This document shows, piece by piece, positions 1 to 8,600 of a stretch of 16,938 nt of DNA; positions within the stretch are counted from its first letter, which is position 1; each line of letters starts with the position of its first letter. This DNA comes from Sporomusaceae bacterium (GTDB lineage Bacteria > Bacillota_C > Negativicutes > Sporomusales_B > UBA7701): assembly GCA_022839045.1 (NCBI GenBank), contig JALHDI010000060.1, positions 1 through 16,938 on the forward strand, read 5' to 3'. The translations under genes and the position numbers were made by a program. The notes under the pieces are model-generated. The model was not told where the DNA came from, ran no database searches, and saw nothing but the letters and a program-made list of their open reading frames with translations.

Positions 1-1602
1 CTTATTCTGCTCTGCCTGTCCTTGCCAGCACAAGATGCCGGCCTTCCGGATGAGCCATGGTTTGACCACGTCACCACGCCCAGCGTTGTCCCCGTGTCCA
101 AAAAACAGGACTTCTGCCTTGAAGCCCATCGCCTTCTGGCGGCCAAGGCCTCGGCTGCCACGCTGGGTCAGCTTGCCCCTGTCGACCAAACGCCGCGCGT
201 GCTCTTCCTGAGCATCGGCGGCGAGGAATGGCCGGCCCGTACCTACTTCGGCGCCGGCTTCTCCTTCCGCGCTGCCTGGGAAAGCCTCGTCGACATCATG
301 CTGGCCAATGAGCCACTGTACGGCGAAAAGACCGCTGCCCAGGCCAAAGGCATGATTGAAACAGCCATCAAGGAAAAGCGGCCCGTTCCGGCAGCCCTGA
401 CCGCCCGCCAGCAGAATCCACTGGCCTGGAAATGGCTGCGGCTTGACATCGTCCAAGCAGCCCTGCCAATCGCAAATTTTTCCGTGGAGCATTCCCGGCT
501 TGCCCTGACCAGCCTCGTCGGCCTGGCCTTTGTCCCTCAGCTTGGTTTTGCCTTCACCCCAGAGCAGCTGACCGGCCGCTGCCTGCTGGAGCCGACCCGC
601 CATTTGGACAAACAGCAGGTCGGCAACTTGATTTCCGAAACCTTCAATTGGAATGCCTTGAAAGCCTGGCAGCAGATCAGCGGCATTGATTCAGGCCACC
701 GAGTCTGCCTTTTCGAAACCGACAGTTACTATTGCGATGGCAAAAGCGTCGTGCGACTGTTCCGGGGGCATCCCATCGCCAAGACGATGACCGCAGCGGA
801 TTGCCTGGAAGCCGCCGCCAGCGCCGGCGCTAAAATCGCCGCTGCATTGCATCCGCGAACTGGCGTCATGCAAGTGCCTTTCCCAGAATGGGTGAGCAGC
901 ACCGCCCAGGACGCCGAAGCCCTGGACGCGCAGGCGGAAATTGCATTCGCCCTGGCCCGCCTGGCGCACGTGGCCAACAACCCACAAATGGCCGCAGCCG
1001 CCAAGCTGGCCATGCAGCCCGTGCTGGCGGCCGGACTGCGCTTCGGCCCCCAAAGAGCCTACGGCGCCATCGTGGAAGCCGAAGAATTACCCCCTGAAAG
1101 CCCCCTGGCGCCCCGTCGCGTCGCTCACCTGCGCACCAATGCCATGGCCTGCCTGGCGCTCCTGTCCGCCCTGGTCCTCTTCTCGGCGGTCGCCAGAACC
1201 ATCGGCATGCCGGTCAAATGGGCGGTCGACGCCGCCACCTTCCTGTTCGCCTGGTGCGTCTTCCTCGGCAGCGATGCCGCCATGCGCCACGACAAACTGT
1301 TCGCCATCGAAGTAATCAGCGGCAAACTGCCCAAGAAAGTGCGGCACTGGCTCAAACTCATAAACTGGGGCATCATCGTCGCCTTCCTCGGCTTCCTGAT
1401 CGTCTACGGCGTGCAGCTCTCCTACGACACCAGGCTGAGAACCTTCCAGGGTATCCCCGGCTTCAGCTACACCTGGGTCACCATCAGCGTGCCCATCGGC
1501 GCGCTGCTCATGCTGATAACCGCGATTCTCAAGGTCAAGCGGCAACTCAATGCCGGCTTCGAACCCACCCCGAGCACCGGCCGCGGCAAAGAACTTCTCT
1601 GA
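1..1602 (+). CDS. Chimeric ORF: unidentified secreted protein fused to TRAP small permease (DctQ); 5' partial
   Basis: The reading frame is open from the first base, and the first codons give a hydrophobic run (LILLCLSLPAQDA) like the end of a signal peptide, so the gene most likely starts before the window; TTG at 22 is only the first in-window start. About 380 residues follow that I do not recognise. They look soluble and helix-rich, ending in a segment like an alpha/alpha-toroid repeat (AHLRTNAMACLALL). From about base 1141 the protein becomes a DctQ-type small subunit of a TRAP transporter: four hydrophobic segments, the family-like stretch WCVFLGSDAAMRHDK, and the usual place just before dctM. 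The normal short cytoplasmic N-terminus of DctQ is missing, and the joint falls inside its first membrane helix. ATG at 1144 could start a 152-residue DctQ but has no ribosome site. The fusion may be natural, or an assembly joint at a short shared sequence. Confidence 0.7.
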   Translation, partial: LILLCLSLPAQDAGLPDEPWFDHVTTPSVVPVSKKQDFCLEAHRLLAAKASAATLGQLAPVDQTPRVLFLSIGGEEWPARTYFGAGFSFRAAWESLVDIMLANEPLYGEKTAAQAKGMIETAIKEKRPVPAALTARQQNPLAWKWLRLDIVQAALPIANFSVEHSRLALTSLVGLAFVPQLGFAFTPEQLTGRCLLEPTRHLDKQQVGNLISETFNWNALKAWQQISGIDSGHRVCLFETDSYYCDGKSVVRLFRGHPIAKTMTAADCLEAAASAGAKIAAALHPRTGVMQVPFPEWVSSTAQDAEALDAQAEIAFALARLAHVANNPQMAAAAKLAMQPVLAAGLRFGPQRAYGAIVEAEELPPESPLAPRRVAHLRTNAMACLALLSALVLFSAVARTIGMPVKWAVDAATFLFAWCVFLGSDAAMRHDKLFAIEVISGKLPKKVRHWLKLINWGIIVAFLGFLIVYGVQLSYDTRLRTFQGIPGFSYTWVTISVPIGALLMLITAILKVKRQLNAGFEPTPSTGRGKELL

Positions 1603-1640
1603 GGCCGGGGAAACCGCGCCGCCCACAGGAGGATTGACAA

Positions 1641-2930
1641 ATGACCGAAGTATTCCTCACCTTTTTCATCCTGATGCTCATGGGCATGCCCGTCTGCTTC
1701 GCCATCGGCATCGCCGGCACGGTATTCTTCTTCTCGCAGCCCACCCTGCCGTCCAGCATCCCGGTGCAGCTCGCCCTCACCCAGACCCAGAGCTTCGTAC
1801 TGCTCACCATCCCGCTCTTCATGTTCGCCGGCAACCTCTTAAACGAATCGGGCATCACCCACCGGCTGATGCGGCTCTCGTCCGTGCTCGCCGGCCACCT
1901 GCGCGCCGGCCTCGCCCAGGTCAACACCGTCCTCGCCGCCATGATGGGCGGCATCACCGGCTCGGCCATCGCCGACGCCACCATGCAGGCCCGCGTCCTC
2001 GGCCCCGGCATGCTCGAACGGGGCTACTCGCGCGGCTTCGCCGCCGGCGTCATCGGCTTCAGCTCGCTCATCGTCACCATGATCCCCCCCGGCATCGGCC
2101 TCATCCTCTACGGCAGCATCGGCGAGGTCTCCATCGGCCGTCTCTTCGCCGCCGGCCTGGTGCCCGGTCTCCTCATGACCATCGGCATGATGCTCACCAT
2201 CTCCTGGACCGCCGGGCGCAAAGGCTACCAGCCCGAGCGGCCCGCGCCCGTCTCCTTCACAGAAGGCTTCGCCACCTTCCTCGACTGCGTCTGGGCCTTC
2301 CTCTTTCCCATCCTGCTCATCGCCGGCCTCCGGTTCGGCATCTTCACCCCCTCCGAAGCCGGCGCCTTCGCCGTCGCCTACGCCATCATCATCGGCCTCG
2401 TAGTCTATCGCGAACTTACCTGGGAAAAATTCCTCAAAACCCTCGAAGACACCGTCACCGACATCGGCATGGTCATGCTCCTCATCTGCCTGTCGGCCAT
2501 CTTCAGCTACGGCCTCACCTGGGAGCAGGTCCCCCAGGCCTTGGCGGAATTCATGCTCGGCATCTCCGACGTTCCCTGGGTGATAATGCTCATCATCATC
2601 GCCTTCCTCATCGTCGCCGGCATGTTCATGGACTCCACCGTCCTCATCCTGCTGCTCACCTCCATCCTCATCCCCGTAGTCAAAGAAGTCGGCATCGACC
2701 TCGTCCACTTCGGCATCATCATGGTCCTCACCCTTACCTTCGGCCTGCTCACCCCGCCTGTCGGCGTGGTCACCTATATCGTCTGCACCATCTTCGAATG
2801 CCCGATCTCCGACCTCTTCAAAGAAGCCTGGCCGCTCTTCCTGGCCTGCGTCACCGTCGCCGTCGCCTGCGTCTTCTTCCCCGAAGTAGTGCTCTTCGTT
2901 CCCGACCTCATCTTCGGCAAGCAACTATAA
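1641..2930 (+). CDS. dctM: TRAP transporter large permease (DctM)
   Basis: This 429-residue protein is very hydrophobic, with about eleven or twelve membrane segments, the normal size for a DctM subunit. Family signatures are visible: GITGSAIADA at about residue 104, MIPPGIGLILYG near 147-158, and LTFGLLTPPVGVVTYI towards the C-terminus. DctM forms the Na+- or H+-coupled channel that takes up a solute, often a C4-dicarboxylate, keto acid or sugar acid, delivered by a periplasmic binding protein. A good ribosome site (aggagg) precedes the ATG, and only 38 bases separate it from the DctQ frame, so the two are probably one transcript. The binding protein DctP is not in the window and would be expected upstream. 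The substrate is not visible; the SDR gene next door hints at a hydroxy or keto acid. Confidence 0.93.
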   Translation: MTEVFLTFFILMLMGMPVCFAIGIAGTVFFFSQPTLPSSIPVQLALTQTQSFVLLTIPLFMFAGNLLNESGITHRLMRLSSVLAGHLRAGLAQVNTVLAAMMGGITGSAIADATMQARVLGPGMLERGYSRGFAAGVIGFSSLIVTMIPPGIGLILYGSIGEVSIGRLFAAGLVPGLLMTIGMMLTISWTAGRKGYQPERPAPVSFTEGFATFLDCVWAFLFPILLIAGLRFGIFTPSEAGAFAVAYAIIIGLVVYRELTWEKFLKTLEDTVTDIGMVMLLICLSAIFSYGLTWEQVPQALAEFMLGISDVPWVIMLIIIAFLIVAGMFMDSTVLILLLTSILIPVVKEVGIDLVHFGIIMVLTLTFGLLTPPVGVVTYIVCTIFECPISDLFKEAWPLFLACVTVAVACVFFPEVVLFVPDLIFGKQL

Positions 2931-2969
2931 CTGCACAAGCAGGCAAACACACTGAACAGGGGGATACAA

Positions 2970-3725
2970 ATGCGATTCACCGGTAAAGTAGTCCTCGTCA
3001 CCGGCGCCGGCGCCGGCATCGGCCGCTCCGCCGCCGAACTCTTCGCCCGCGAAGGCGCCCAAGTCGTCGTCAACAGCGTCTCGCCCCGCGGCGCCGAAAC
3101 CCTCGTCCTCGTCCAAAAAGCCGGCGGCGACGGCCTGTTCGTCCAGGGCGACGTCTCCAACGCCGCCGACGCCGCAAAAATGGTCGCCGAAACCGTCCGC
3201 GCCTTCGGCAAGCTCGACATCCTCGTCAACGTCGCCGGCATCGTCATCGGCGGCCGCGTCGACAACCTGAGCGAGGCAGACTTCGACCGCACCATGGACG
3301 TCAACGTCAAAGGCGTCTTCCTCACCTGCAAATACGCCGTCCCGGAAATGAGAAAACGCGGCCGCGGCGTCATCGTCAACGTCTCCTCGGTCGCCGCCTT
3401 CAGAGGCTTCCCCGAGCGCAGCGTCTACGCCGCCTCCAAGGGCGCCGTCGTCGCCCTCTCCAAGGCCATGGCCGCCGACTACATCAAAGACAACATCCGC
3501 GTCAACATCGTCTGCCCCGGCACCACCGACTCCCCCTCGATGGAAGTGCGCATGCGGTCCGCCCCCGACTACCAGGCCGCCAAAGCCGCCTTCATCGCCC
3601 GGCAGCCCATGGGGCGCCTCGCCCGGCCGGAGGAAATCGCCGAAGCCATCCTTTTCGCCTGCTGCGACGAAGCCGCCTTCTTCAATGGGGGCGTGCTGAC
3701 CATCGACGGCGGCGCGACTATCTGA
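2970..3725 (+). CDS. SDR-family NAD(P)-dependent oxidoreductase
   Basis: A classical short-chain dehydrogenase/reductase of 251 residues, the normal length. The Rossmann cofactor motif TGAGAGIG is at residues 11-18, NVAG (the usual NNAG) at 87-90, the catalytic serine at 139/140, and the YxxxK pair at Tyr153 and Lys157. The C-terminus (GGVLTIDGGATI) is typical of the FabG-like branch. It would reversibly oxidise a secondary alcohol or reduce a ketone in the cytoplasm. It starts 39 bases after dctM with a ribosome site (gggggat) and is followed by a strong terminator, so it is probably the last gene of the TRAP unit and may act on the imported compound. The exact substrate cannot be assigned: FabG-like SDRs are very diverse. 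Confidence 0.92.
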   Translation: MRFTGKVVLVTGAGAGIGRSAAELFAREGAQVVVNSVSPRGAETLVLVQKAGGDGLFVQGDVSNAADAAKMVAETVRAFGKLDILVNVAGIVIGGRVDNLSEADFDRTMDVNVKGVFLTCKYAVPEMRKRGRGVIVNVSSVAAFRGFPERSVYAASKGAVVALSKAMAADYIKDNIRVNIVCPGTTDSPSMEVRMRSAPDYQAAKAAFIARQPMGRLARPEEIAEAILFACCDEAAFFNGGVLTIDGGATI

Positions 3726-3783
3726 ACTCCCGGCCGCAGATGAGGACTTCTGCGCGGCCTCCGGCTTGCTGCAACACAACGCG

Positions 3784-3813
3784 AAAAAGACCTGGCATTT
3801 GCCAGGTCTTTTT
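3784..3813. terminator. Bidirectional rho-independent terminator
   Basis: A perfect 13-bp stem (aaaaagacctggc paired with gccaggtcttttt) closes a 4-base loop. The A-run on one side and the T-run on the other make it work in both directions. It lies 58 bases after the SDR stop, and one base beyond the minus-strand stop codon at 3815-3817, so it probably once ended transcription from both sides. Confidence 0.9.
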
Positions 3814-3814
3814 G

Positions 3815-3972
3815 TTAGCTTACCCCGTACTTCTTCTCCAGAAACCCGATCAGTCCGTCGGCCGACAACACATCCATCATCGCCGTATCACATCCGCCCA
3901 CACGAACTCCCCCGGCCGCACCGCCTCCTTGCCGGCCGCCCTGGCGATAATCTTTCCCATCGTCATGCCCAA
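3815..3972 (-). pseudogene. Relic of a LeuC/LeuD-like (aconitase-family) dehydratase gene pair, internally deleted
   Basis: On the minus strand a TTG at 3972, preceded by a ribosome site (gaagggaagg), opens a 31-codon frame: MGMTMGKIIARAAGKEAV, then RPGEFVWADV, ending at 3877-3879. From memory this is close to the N-terminus of LeuC-type large subunits (MGMT.AEKI.ARAAGK...PGE.V.A.V). A second frame begins within the end of the first and reads about DVLSADGLIGFLEKKYGVS, stopping at 3815-3817. It resembles the C-terminus of the LeuD-type small subunit (AGGL..Y.KK). The simplest reading is that almost all of a leuCD-like or dimethylmalate-dehydratase-like pair was deleted, leaving both ends and the terminator. 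The fragments are short, so the identity rests on pattern memory; chance similarity of the second piece is possible. Confidence 0.5.
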
Positions 3973-4181
3973 TGCATCCTTCCCTTCGTTTCCGGCTACC
4001 CTCTATCTTTTTCCGGTCGGCGGCCCGCTAATTAAATCTCATCAATCCTGTTTGCTTTTATCGTTCGATGTGTGCTAACTTTAATATAAGGGCATTTCCA
4101 TTTTTTTTCGACCTGCCGTTCGGCCCGGAAGCTGTAGGAAGAAAACTCAGCTTGCGGTTCGCGGTCAAGGAGGTGGGCGGG

Positions 4182-4577
4182 TTGTTGCAGATCACCCTGG
4201 ATTACACCAGCGGCGTGCCGATCTATATTCAACTGAAGGAAGCCATCAATACGGCCATCCGCACCGGGGCCTTCTGCCAAGGGGCGCAACTGCCTACCGT
4301 TAGGCAAATGGCCGTTCAACTCAAGATAAACGCCAACACGGTCAGCCGGGCTTATATTGAGCTTGAGCGGGAAGGCGTCATCGCCAGCCAGCAAGGACGG
4401 GGCACATTCGTCACCTTATCCAGGGAAATCGACCGTCGGAAGCTGGCCTCCCTGGAGCAGATGGTCGGGGAACTGCTGAGGAAAGCCGGCGAGCTGGGTT
4501 TTACCGTCGAGGATGTCGCAGCGGTGCTGGAAACGACGAAACGGGTGAACCGCCACTCTGACTACGAAGAGGTGTGA
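4182..4577 (+). CDS. GntR-family transcriptional regulator, YtrA type
   Basis: The frame is open from 4068, but the conserved part begins with LQITLDYTSGVPIYIQLKEA, typical of residue 1 onward in YtrA-type regulators. TTG at 4182 (or 4185) has AAGGAGG eight bases before it, so I chose it, giving 131 residues, a normal length for this short subfamily. Residues ~10-75 form the winged helix-turn-helix (LPTVRQMAVQLKINANTVSR, then the wing GRGTFV). The C-terminal ~50 residues are a short helical dimerisation region, with no large ligand domain. YtrA proteins usually repress their own operon, which generally encodes membrane transport or stress functions. The slipin gene begins one base after its stop, so the two are almost certainly co-transcribed. 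Confidence 0.9.
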   Translation: MLQITLDYTSGVPIYIQLKEAINTAIRTGAFCQGAQLPTVRQMAVQLKINANTVSRAYIELEREGVIASQQGRGTFVTLSREIDRRKLASLEQMVGELLRKAGELGFTVEDVAAVLETTKRVNRHSDYEEV

Positions 4578-4578
4578 A

Positions 4579-5517
4579 ATGGACAAAACTACAACCACCG
4601 CCAACCCGCTGGCGCCGAGCGTGTCGCTCGGGCCTGCCCGCGAACCCAGTCTTTTCCCGCTGATGCTGTTTCTGTTCCTGGTGGGCGTGGGCTTAATGCT
4701 CTTTTACCTTACCGATAACCTGTTGCTGTTCGCGGTCGTGGTGGCGGTAGCCGCCCTGGCCGGCATGTCTCTCAAAGTCGCCGCCGAGTGGGAAAAAGCC
4801 GTCGTCCTGCGATTGGGCAAATACAGGGGACTCAAGGGCCCGGGACAATTCTGGACGATCCCGTTCGTCGACACCGTCGCCTACTGGATCGACCAACGCG
4901 TTGTCGCTACCCCCTTCATCGCCGAACAGACGCTCACCAAGGATACGGTGCCCGTCAACGTCGACGCCATCCTCTTCTGGATAGTGTGGGACCCGGAAAA
5001 GGCGGCGCTCGAAGTCGAGAACTACCGGCAAGCCGTAGCCTGGACCGCGCAGACCGCCCTGCGCGAGGTAGTCGGCCATTCGATGCTGTCGGACATCCTT
5101 TCCGGCAGGGACGTACTGGACAAAGTGCTGCAGGACCTCATCGACAAACGCACCGTGCCGTGGGGCATCTCAGTGCAGTCCGTAGAAATCCGCGATGTCG
5201 TCATCCCGTTGGACCTGCAGGACGCGATGAGCCGGGAAGCCCAGGCCGAGCGCGAGCGGCGGGCGCGCATAATCCTCGGCACGGCGGAAAACGAAATCGC
5301 CCACAACTTTGCCACCGCGGCCAAAGTATACGAAAATAACCCCGTCGCCCTGCAGTTGCGGGCTATGAATATCCTCTACGAAGGCCTTAAAGAGAAGGGC
5401 GGCCTGGTGGTTACGCCGAGCGGCCTGGCCGAAGCCTTGAACGTTGGCCCGCTGGCCGCGGTCACCAAAGCCCTGACCGACCGGCCGGCCGGGAAATCGG
5501 CGACGGCAAACGAATAA
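4579..5517 (+). CDS. Slipin / stomatin-like SPFH-domain membrane protein
   Basis: A protein of 312 residues. Two hydrophobic segments lie at about residues 25-44 and 47-64 and anchor it in the membrane. The SPFH domain starts immediately after (AEWEKAVVLRLGKYRGLKGP, then GQFWTIPFVDTVAYWIDQRV), which is diagnostic for stomatin/slipin proteins. A charged helical part rich in Arg, Glu and Ala (SREAQAERERRARIILGTAE) follows, as in oligomerising members. Such proteins form ring-like assemblies in membrane microdomains and are linked to membrane stress and protease control. The usual partner NfeD is not beside it; the partner here is the GntR-type regulator directly upstream, with the ribosome site (gaggtg) inside that gene's last codons. 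A strong terminator follows. Confidence 0.92.
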   Translation: MDKTTTTANPLAPSVSLGPAREPSLFPLMLFLFLVGVGLMLFYLTDNLLLFAVVVAVAALAGMSLKVAAEWEKAVVLRLGKYRGLKGPGQFWTIPFVDTVAYWIDQRVVATPFIAEQTLTKDTVPVNVDAILFWIVWDPEKAALEVENYRQAVAWTAQTALREVVGHSMLSDILSGRDVLDKVLQDLIDKRTVPWGISVQSVEIRDVVIPLDLQDAMSREAQAERERRARIILGTAENEIAHNFATAAKVYENNPVALQLRAMNILYEGLKEKGGLVVTPSGLAEALNVGPLAAVTKALTDRPAGKSATANE

Positions 5518-5524
5518 GGGAAAC

Positions 5525-5574
5525 GAAAAAATAGCCCATATAATTTCGGCGACGATTTATATGGGCTATTTTTT
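5525..5574 (+). terminator. Rho-independent terminator after the slipin gene
   Basis: A 17-bp perfect stem (5526-5542 with 5558-5574; aaaaaatagcccatata against its complement) with a 15-base loop and a T-run on the 3' side. The matching A-run would let it also work on the other strand. It separates the regulator-slipin unit from the molybdoenzyme operon. Confidence 0.88.
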
Positions 5575-5632
5575 GTGCAAAAAGCGCATCGCCCAAAAAG
5601 ATTTCGACCGGCCGCAGGAGATACGGACCGCT

Positions 5633-5674
5633 TGTAGAATTGTATTAGTACATTAATACAATTCCAGAAAGGAG
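5633..5674 (+). promoter_or_regulatory. Promoter with overlapping palindromic operator upstream of the molybdoenzyme operon
   Basis: A perfect 11-bp inverted repeat (gaattgtatta at 5637-5647, taatacaattc at 5654-5664) with a 6-base spacer lies just before the ribosome site (aaaggag, 5668-5674). A possible -10 (TACAAT, 5657-5662) sits inside the right arm, and a weak -35 (TTGTAG, 5633-5638) overlaps the start of the left arm with an 18-base gap. A dimeric regulator bound here would block RNA polymerase, so this is most likely a repressor operator. There is no T-run, so it is not a terminator. The regulator is unknown; the nearby GntR protein is one candidate, but no matching site was seen before its own gene. 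Confidence 0.6.
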
Positions 5675-5681
5675 AATATCG

Positions 5682-8600
5682 TTGAGACGTCGCGATTTTT
5701 TGAAAGTGTCCGGCCTCGTCTTTGCAGGCGCAGCAAGCGGCATCGGTCTCAGCAGGCTCTCGTACGCCGATGAGCCTCCCGGGTTTCCCAAAAGCTCCGG
5801 CGGCGGCCAGGAGCTCGAAGCCACGGTCGACCTCGCAACCGGGGCGGTCAAAATCAACCCCGACATCGTCATGAGGCACAGCGCCTGTCTTGGCTGTTAC
5901 AGCTCGTGCAGCAACCGGGTCAAGATCGACAAAAAAACCGGCCAGATAATGAGAGTCGCCGGCAACCCCTACAGCCCCCTGACCGCGGAGCCCCATCTCC
6001 CGTATGATGCTCCCCTGGAGCAAGGCTACCTGGCATTCAGCGCCTATAAAGGCATGGGGCACAAATACCGGGCCACGCTTTGCGCCCGCGGGAACGCGAC
6101 CCTGCAGGCCCACTACGACCCCTACCGCATCCTCGTGCCGCTCAAGCGGGCGGGCAAGCGCGGCGAAGGCAAATGGAAGCCCATCACCTGGGCGCAGGCC
6201 CTCAAGGAAACCGTGGAGGGCGGGCAGCTCTTCAAAGAAGCCGGCGAAACGGCCACCATCGAAGGCCTCCGCCAGGTGCGCGACATCGTGACGCCTATCG
6301 ACCCCAATCAACCCGAACTGGGCCACAAGGCCAACCAACTTGTCTTCATCGGCGGGAGAGGAGATGGCCGGACGATATTCGCCAGCCGCTTCACGGCGGC
6401 CTACGGAACGCTGAATAACGCCGGCCACGGCTTTACCTGAGGCGGCGCCAAGACACCAGCGTCGCTGGTGATAAGTGGCGGCAACATACTGAAGCCGGAT
6501 ATAGTCAATTCCGAATACATCCTCTACCTCGGGGCCTACCCGGGGCACAGCGGCAAACCCATGCAGGCCATCGGCCGGCAGGCGGCCATCGGCGCCGCCG
6601 CCGGGAAACTCAAGTTCGACGTGGTCGACCCCGTCCTTGCCGGCGGGGCGGTGACGCCGGTCGGCCATCAGACCCGCTGGGTCCCTATCAGGCCGACGAC
6701 CGACACCGCCTTCGCCATGGCTGTCATGCGGTGGATGATCGAGCACAACCGCGTGAACACCGAATACCTTGCCTCGCCGAACCTGGCGGCCGCCAGGGCG
6801 AAAGGCTTCAACAGCTGGACGAACGCCGCCCATCTGGTCGTCGACGAACCGTCGCACCCCAACTACCGACGCCTGCTGCGGGCGGAAGACCTGGGGCTGC
6901 CCGTGCCTGCCGTGCAGGCCGCGCAGCCGCCCACGCCGAAACCCGAGCACTTCGTCGTCATCGACCAGGCCGGCGGCCAGCCCGCGCTCCACAGCGCAGC
7001 CAGCGCCGGCGATCTCCTCTACAGCGGCACCCTGACCGACGCCGCCGGCCGGCAGGTCAAAGTCAAAACCGCCTTCGTCCTGCTCAAAGAGAGCGTCTTC
7101 GCCAGAGAAAGCAAAGAATACAGCAAAATCTGCGGCGTGCCTGAAGCCACCATCGCCGAGATCGCCGCCGAACTCGCCGCCCACGGCACGAAAGTAGGCG
7201 TCGACGGCATGGGCAACACCGCCGCGGCCAACGGCTTCGACGCCTCGTTCGCCCTATATCTGCTGCCTGCGTTGACGGGGAGCTACAACAAAAAAGGCGG
7301 CATGCTTACGCGCCGCAATTCCTACAAAAACTTCGGGCCCGGCCCCCGGTACAACCTGGCAGCCATCGCCAACCGGCCGCAACCGAAGGGCGTCAGCATC
7401 GGGCGGACAGGGTTCGCTTACGAAAAAACCACCGAGTACAAAACCAAAAAGGCAAGAGGGGAGAACCCCTACCCCTCCCGGTTGCCCTGGTACAGCTTCG
7501 GCGGGGCGGCGGATAACCAGTTCGTCTTTTCGGCCGTAAACAGCTATCCTTATCAGGCGAAAATTCTCATGGTCTGGATGGCCAACCCCCTGATGACCAC
7601 GGCGGCGGCCGGCGGCAAGGCCGTCCAGGAAGAGCTCAAGAAAGTCGAACGGGTGCCGCTGATCATCGGCATAGACGCCTTCATGGGCGAAACCACCGCT
7701 CTGGCGGACTATATCGTGCCGGACACCACCCCGTACGAAAGCTGGGGCATGGCCAACACCGAAGGCAATTGCGCCGGCAAAGTCAACACCCTGCGCTGGC
7801 CGGTCGTTCAGCCGATGACGGCCAAACTGGACGACGGGCGGTTCGCCTGTTTCGAGAACTACGTCATCGACGTCGCCAAGATGCTGGGGCTGCCGGGATT
7901 CGGCGACAACGCCATCCCGGGCGCCGACAAGAAGCTTTATCCCCTCAACCAGCCGGCCGACTATTTCCTGAAAGCGGTCGCCAACGCCGCCTTCGACGGC
8001 CCCGCCGTGCCCGACCTCTCGGCGCGCGAAGCCGGGATACAGGCCCTCGACGAGATCGCGGCGGCCTGGAAAAACAGCGTGACGGCGGAAGAATGGCCGA
8101 AGGTCGCCTACCTCATCTCGCGCGGCGGACGCTTCGAAGCATATGGCGAAGGCTTCAAGCAGGACAACCACAACTACCCGTACACCGGTTGCATCAACAT
8201 CTACGTCGAACGGATGGCCATGGCCAGGAATTCGTTCACCGGCAACCCTTACTCCGGCGTCATCGGCTATACCCCCGAAGCGCTTGCCGACGATACGCCG
8301 GTCGAGCAGGCGTTCCCGTCCGATAAATGGCCCTTCAAGGCTGTCTCGTACAAAGCCAAGTTCCGCAGCGTTTCCATGCTTGTCAACACATCGCTGCGCA
8401 ACCTCAGCAAAACGAACGCCATCGAGATCAATCCCGAGGATGCCGCCAGCCTGGGTCTCAAAGACGGCCAAAAGGTCAAACTCATCGCCGCGACCGGCGG
8501 CGAAGCCGTCGGGCAGCTCAAGGTGCGCCCGGGCATAGCCCGCGGTACGGTAGCCGTTGCCTTCGGCTACGGCCACTGGGAATACGGCGCGCGGGCCTAC

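Noticed and set aside
1839..2924. Long minus-strand open frame of 361 codons opposite dctM
   Set aside because: Its translation is a low-complexity run of Gly, Asp, Glu and Ala, the mirror of the GC-rich codons of dctM. It has no ribosome site and no recognisable domain.
3740..4078. Plus-strand frame between the SDR and GntR genes
   Set aside because: It starts before and runs through a strong terminator, has no ribosome site, and its composition is the antisense of the LeuC/LeuD-like relic.
5376..7184. Long minus-strand open frame of 602 codons opposite the molybdoenzyme and slipin genes
   Set aside because: It crosses two well-supported plus-strand genes, a terminator and a promoter, and its translation has no coherent domain. 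It is a GC-driven shadow frame.
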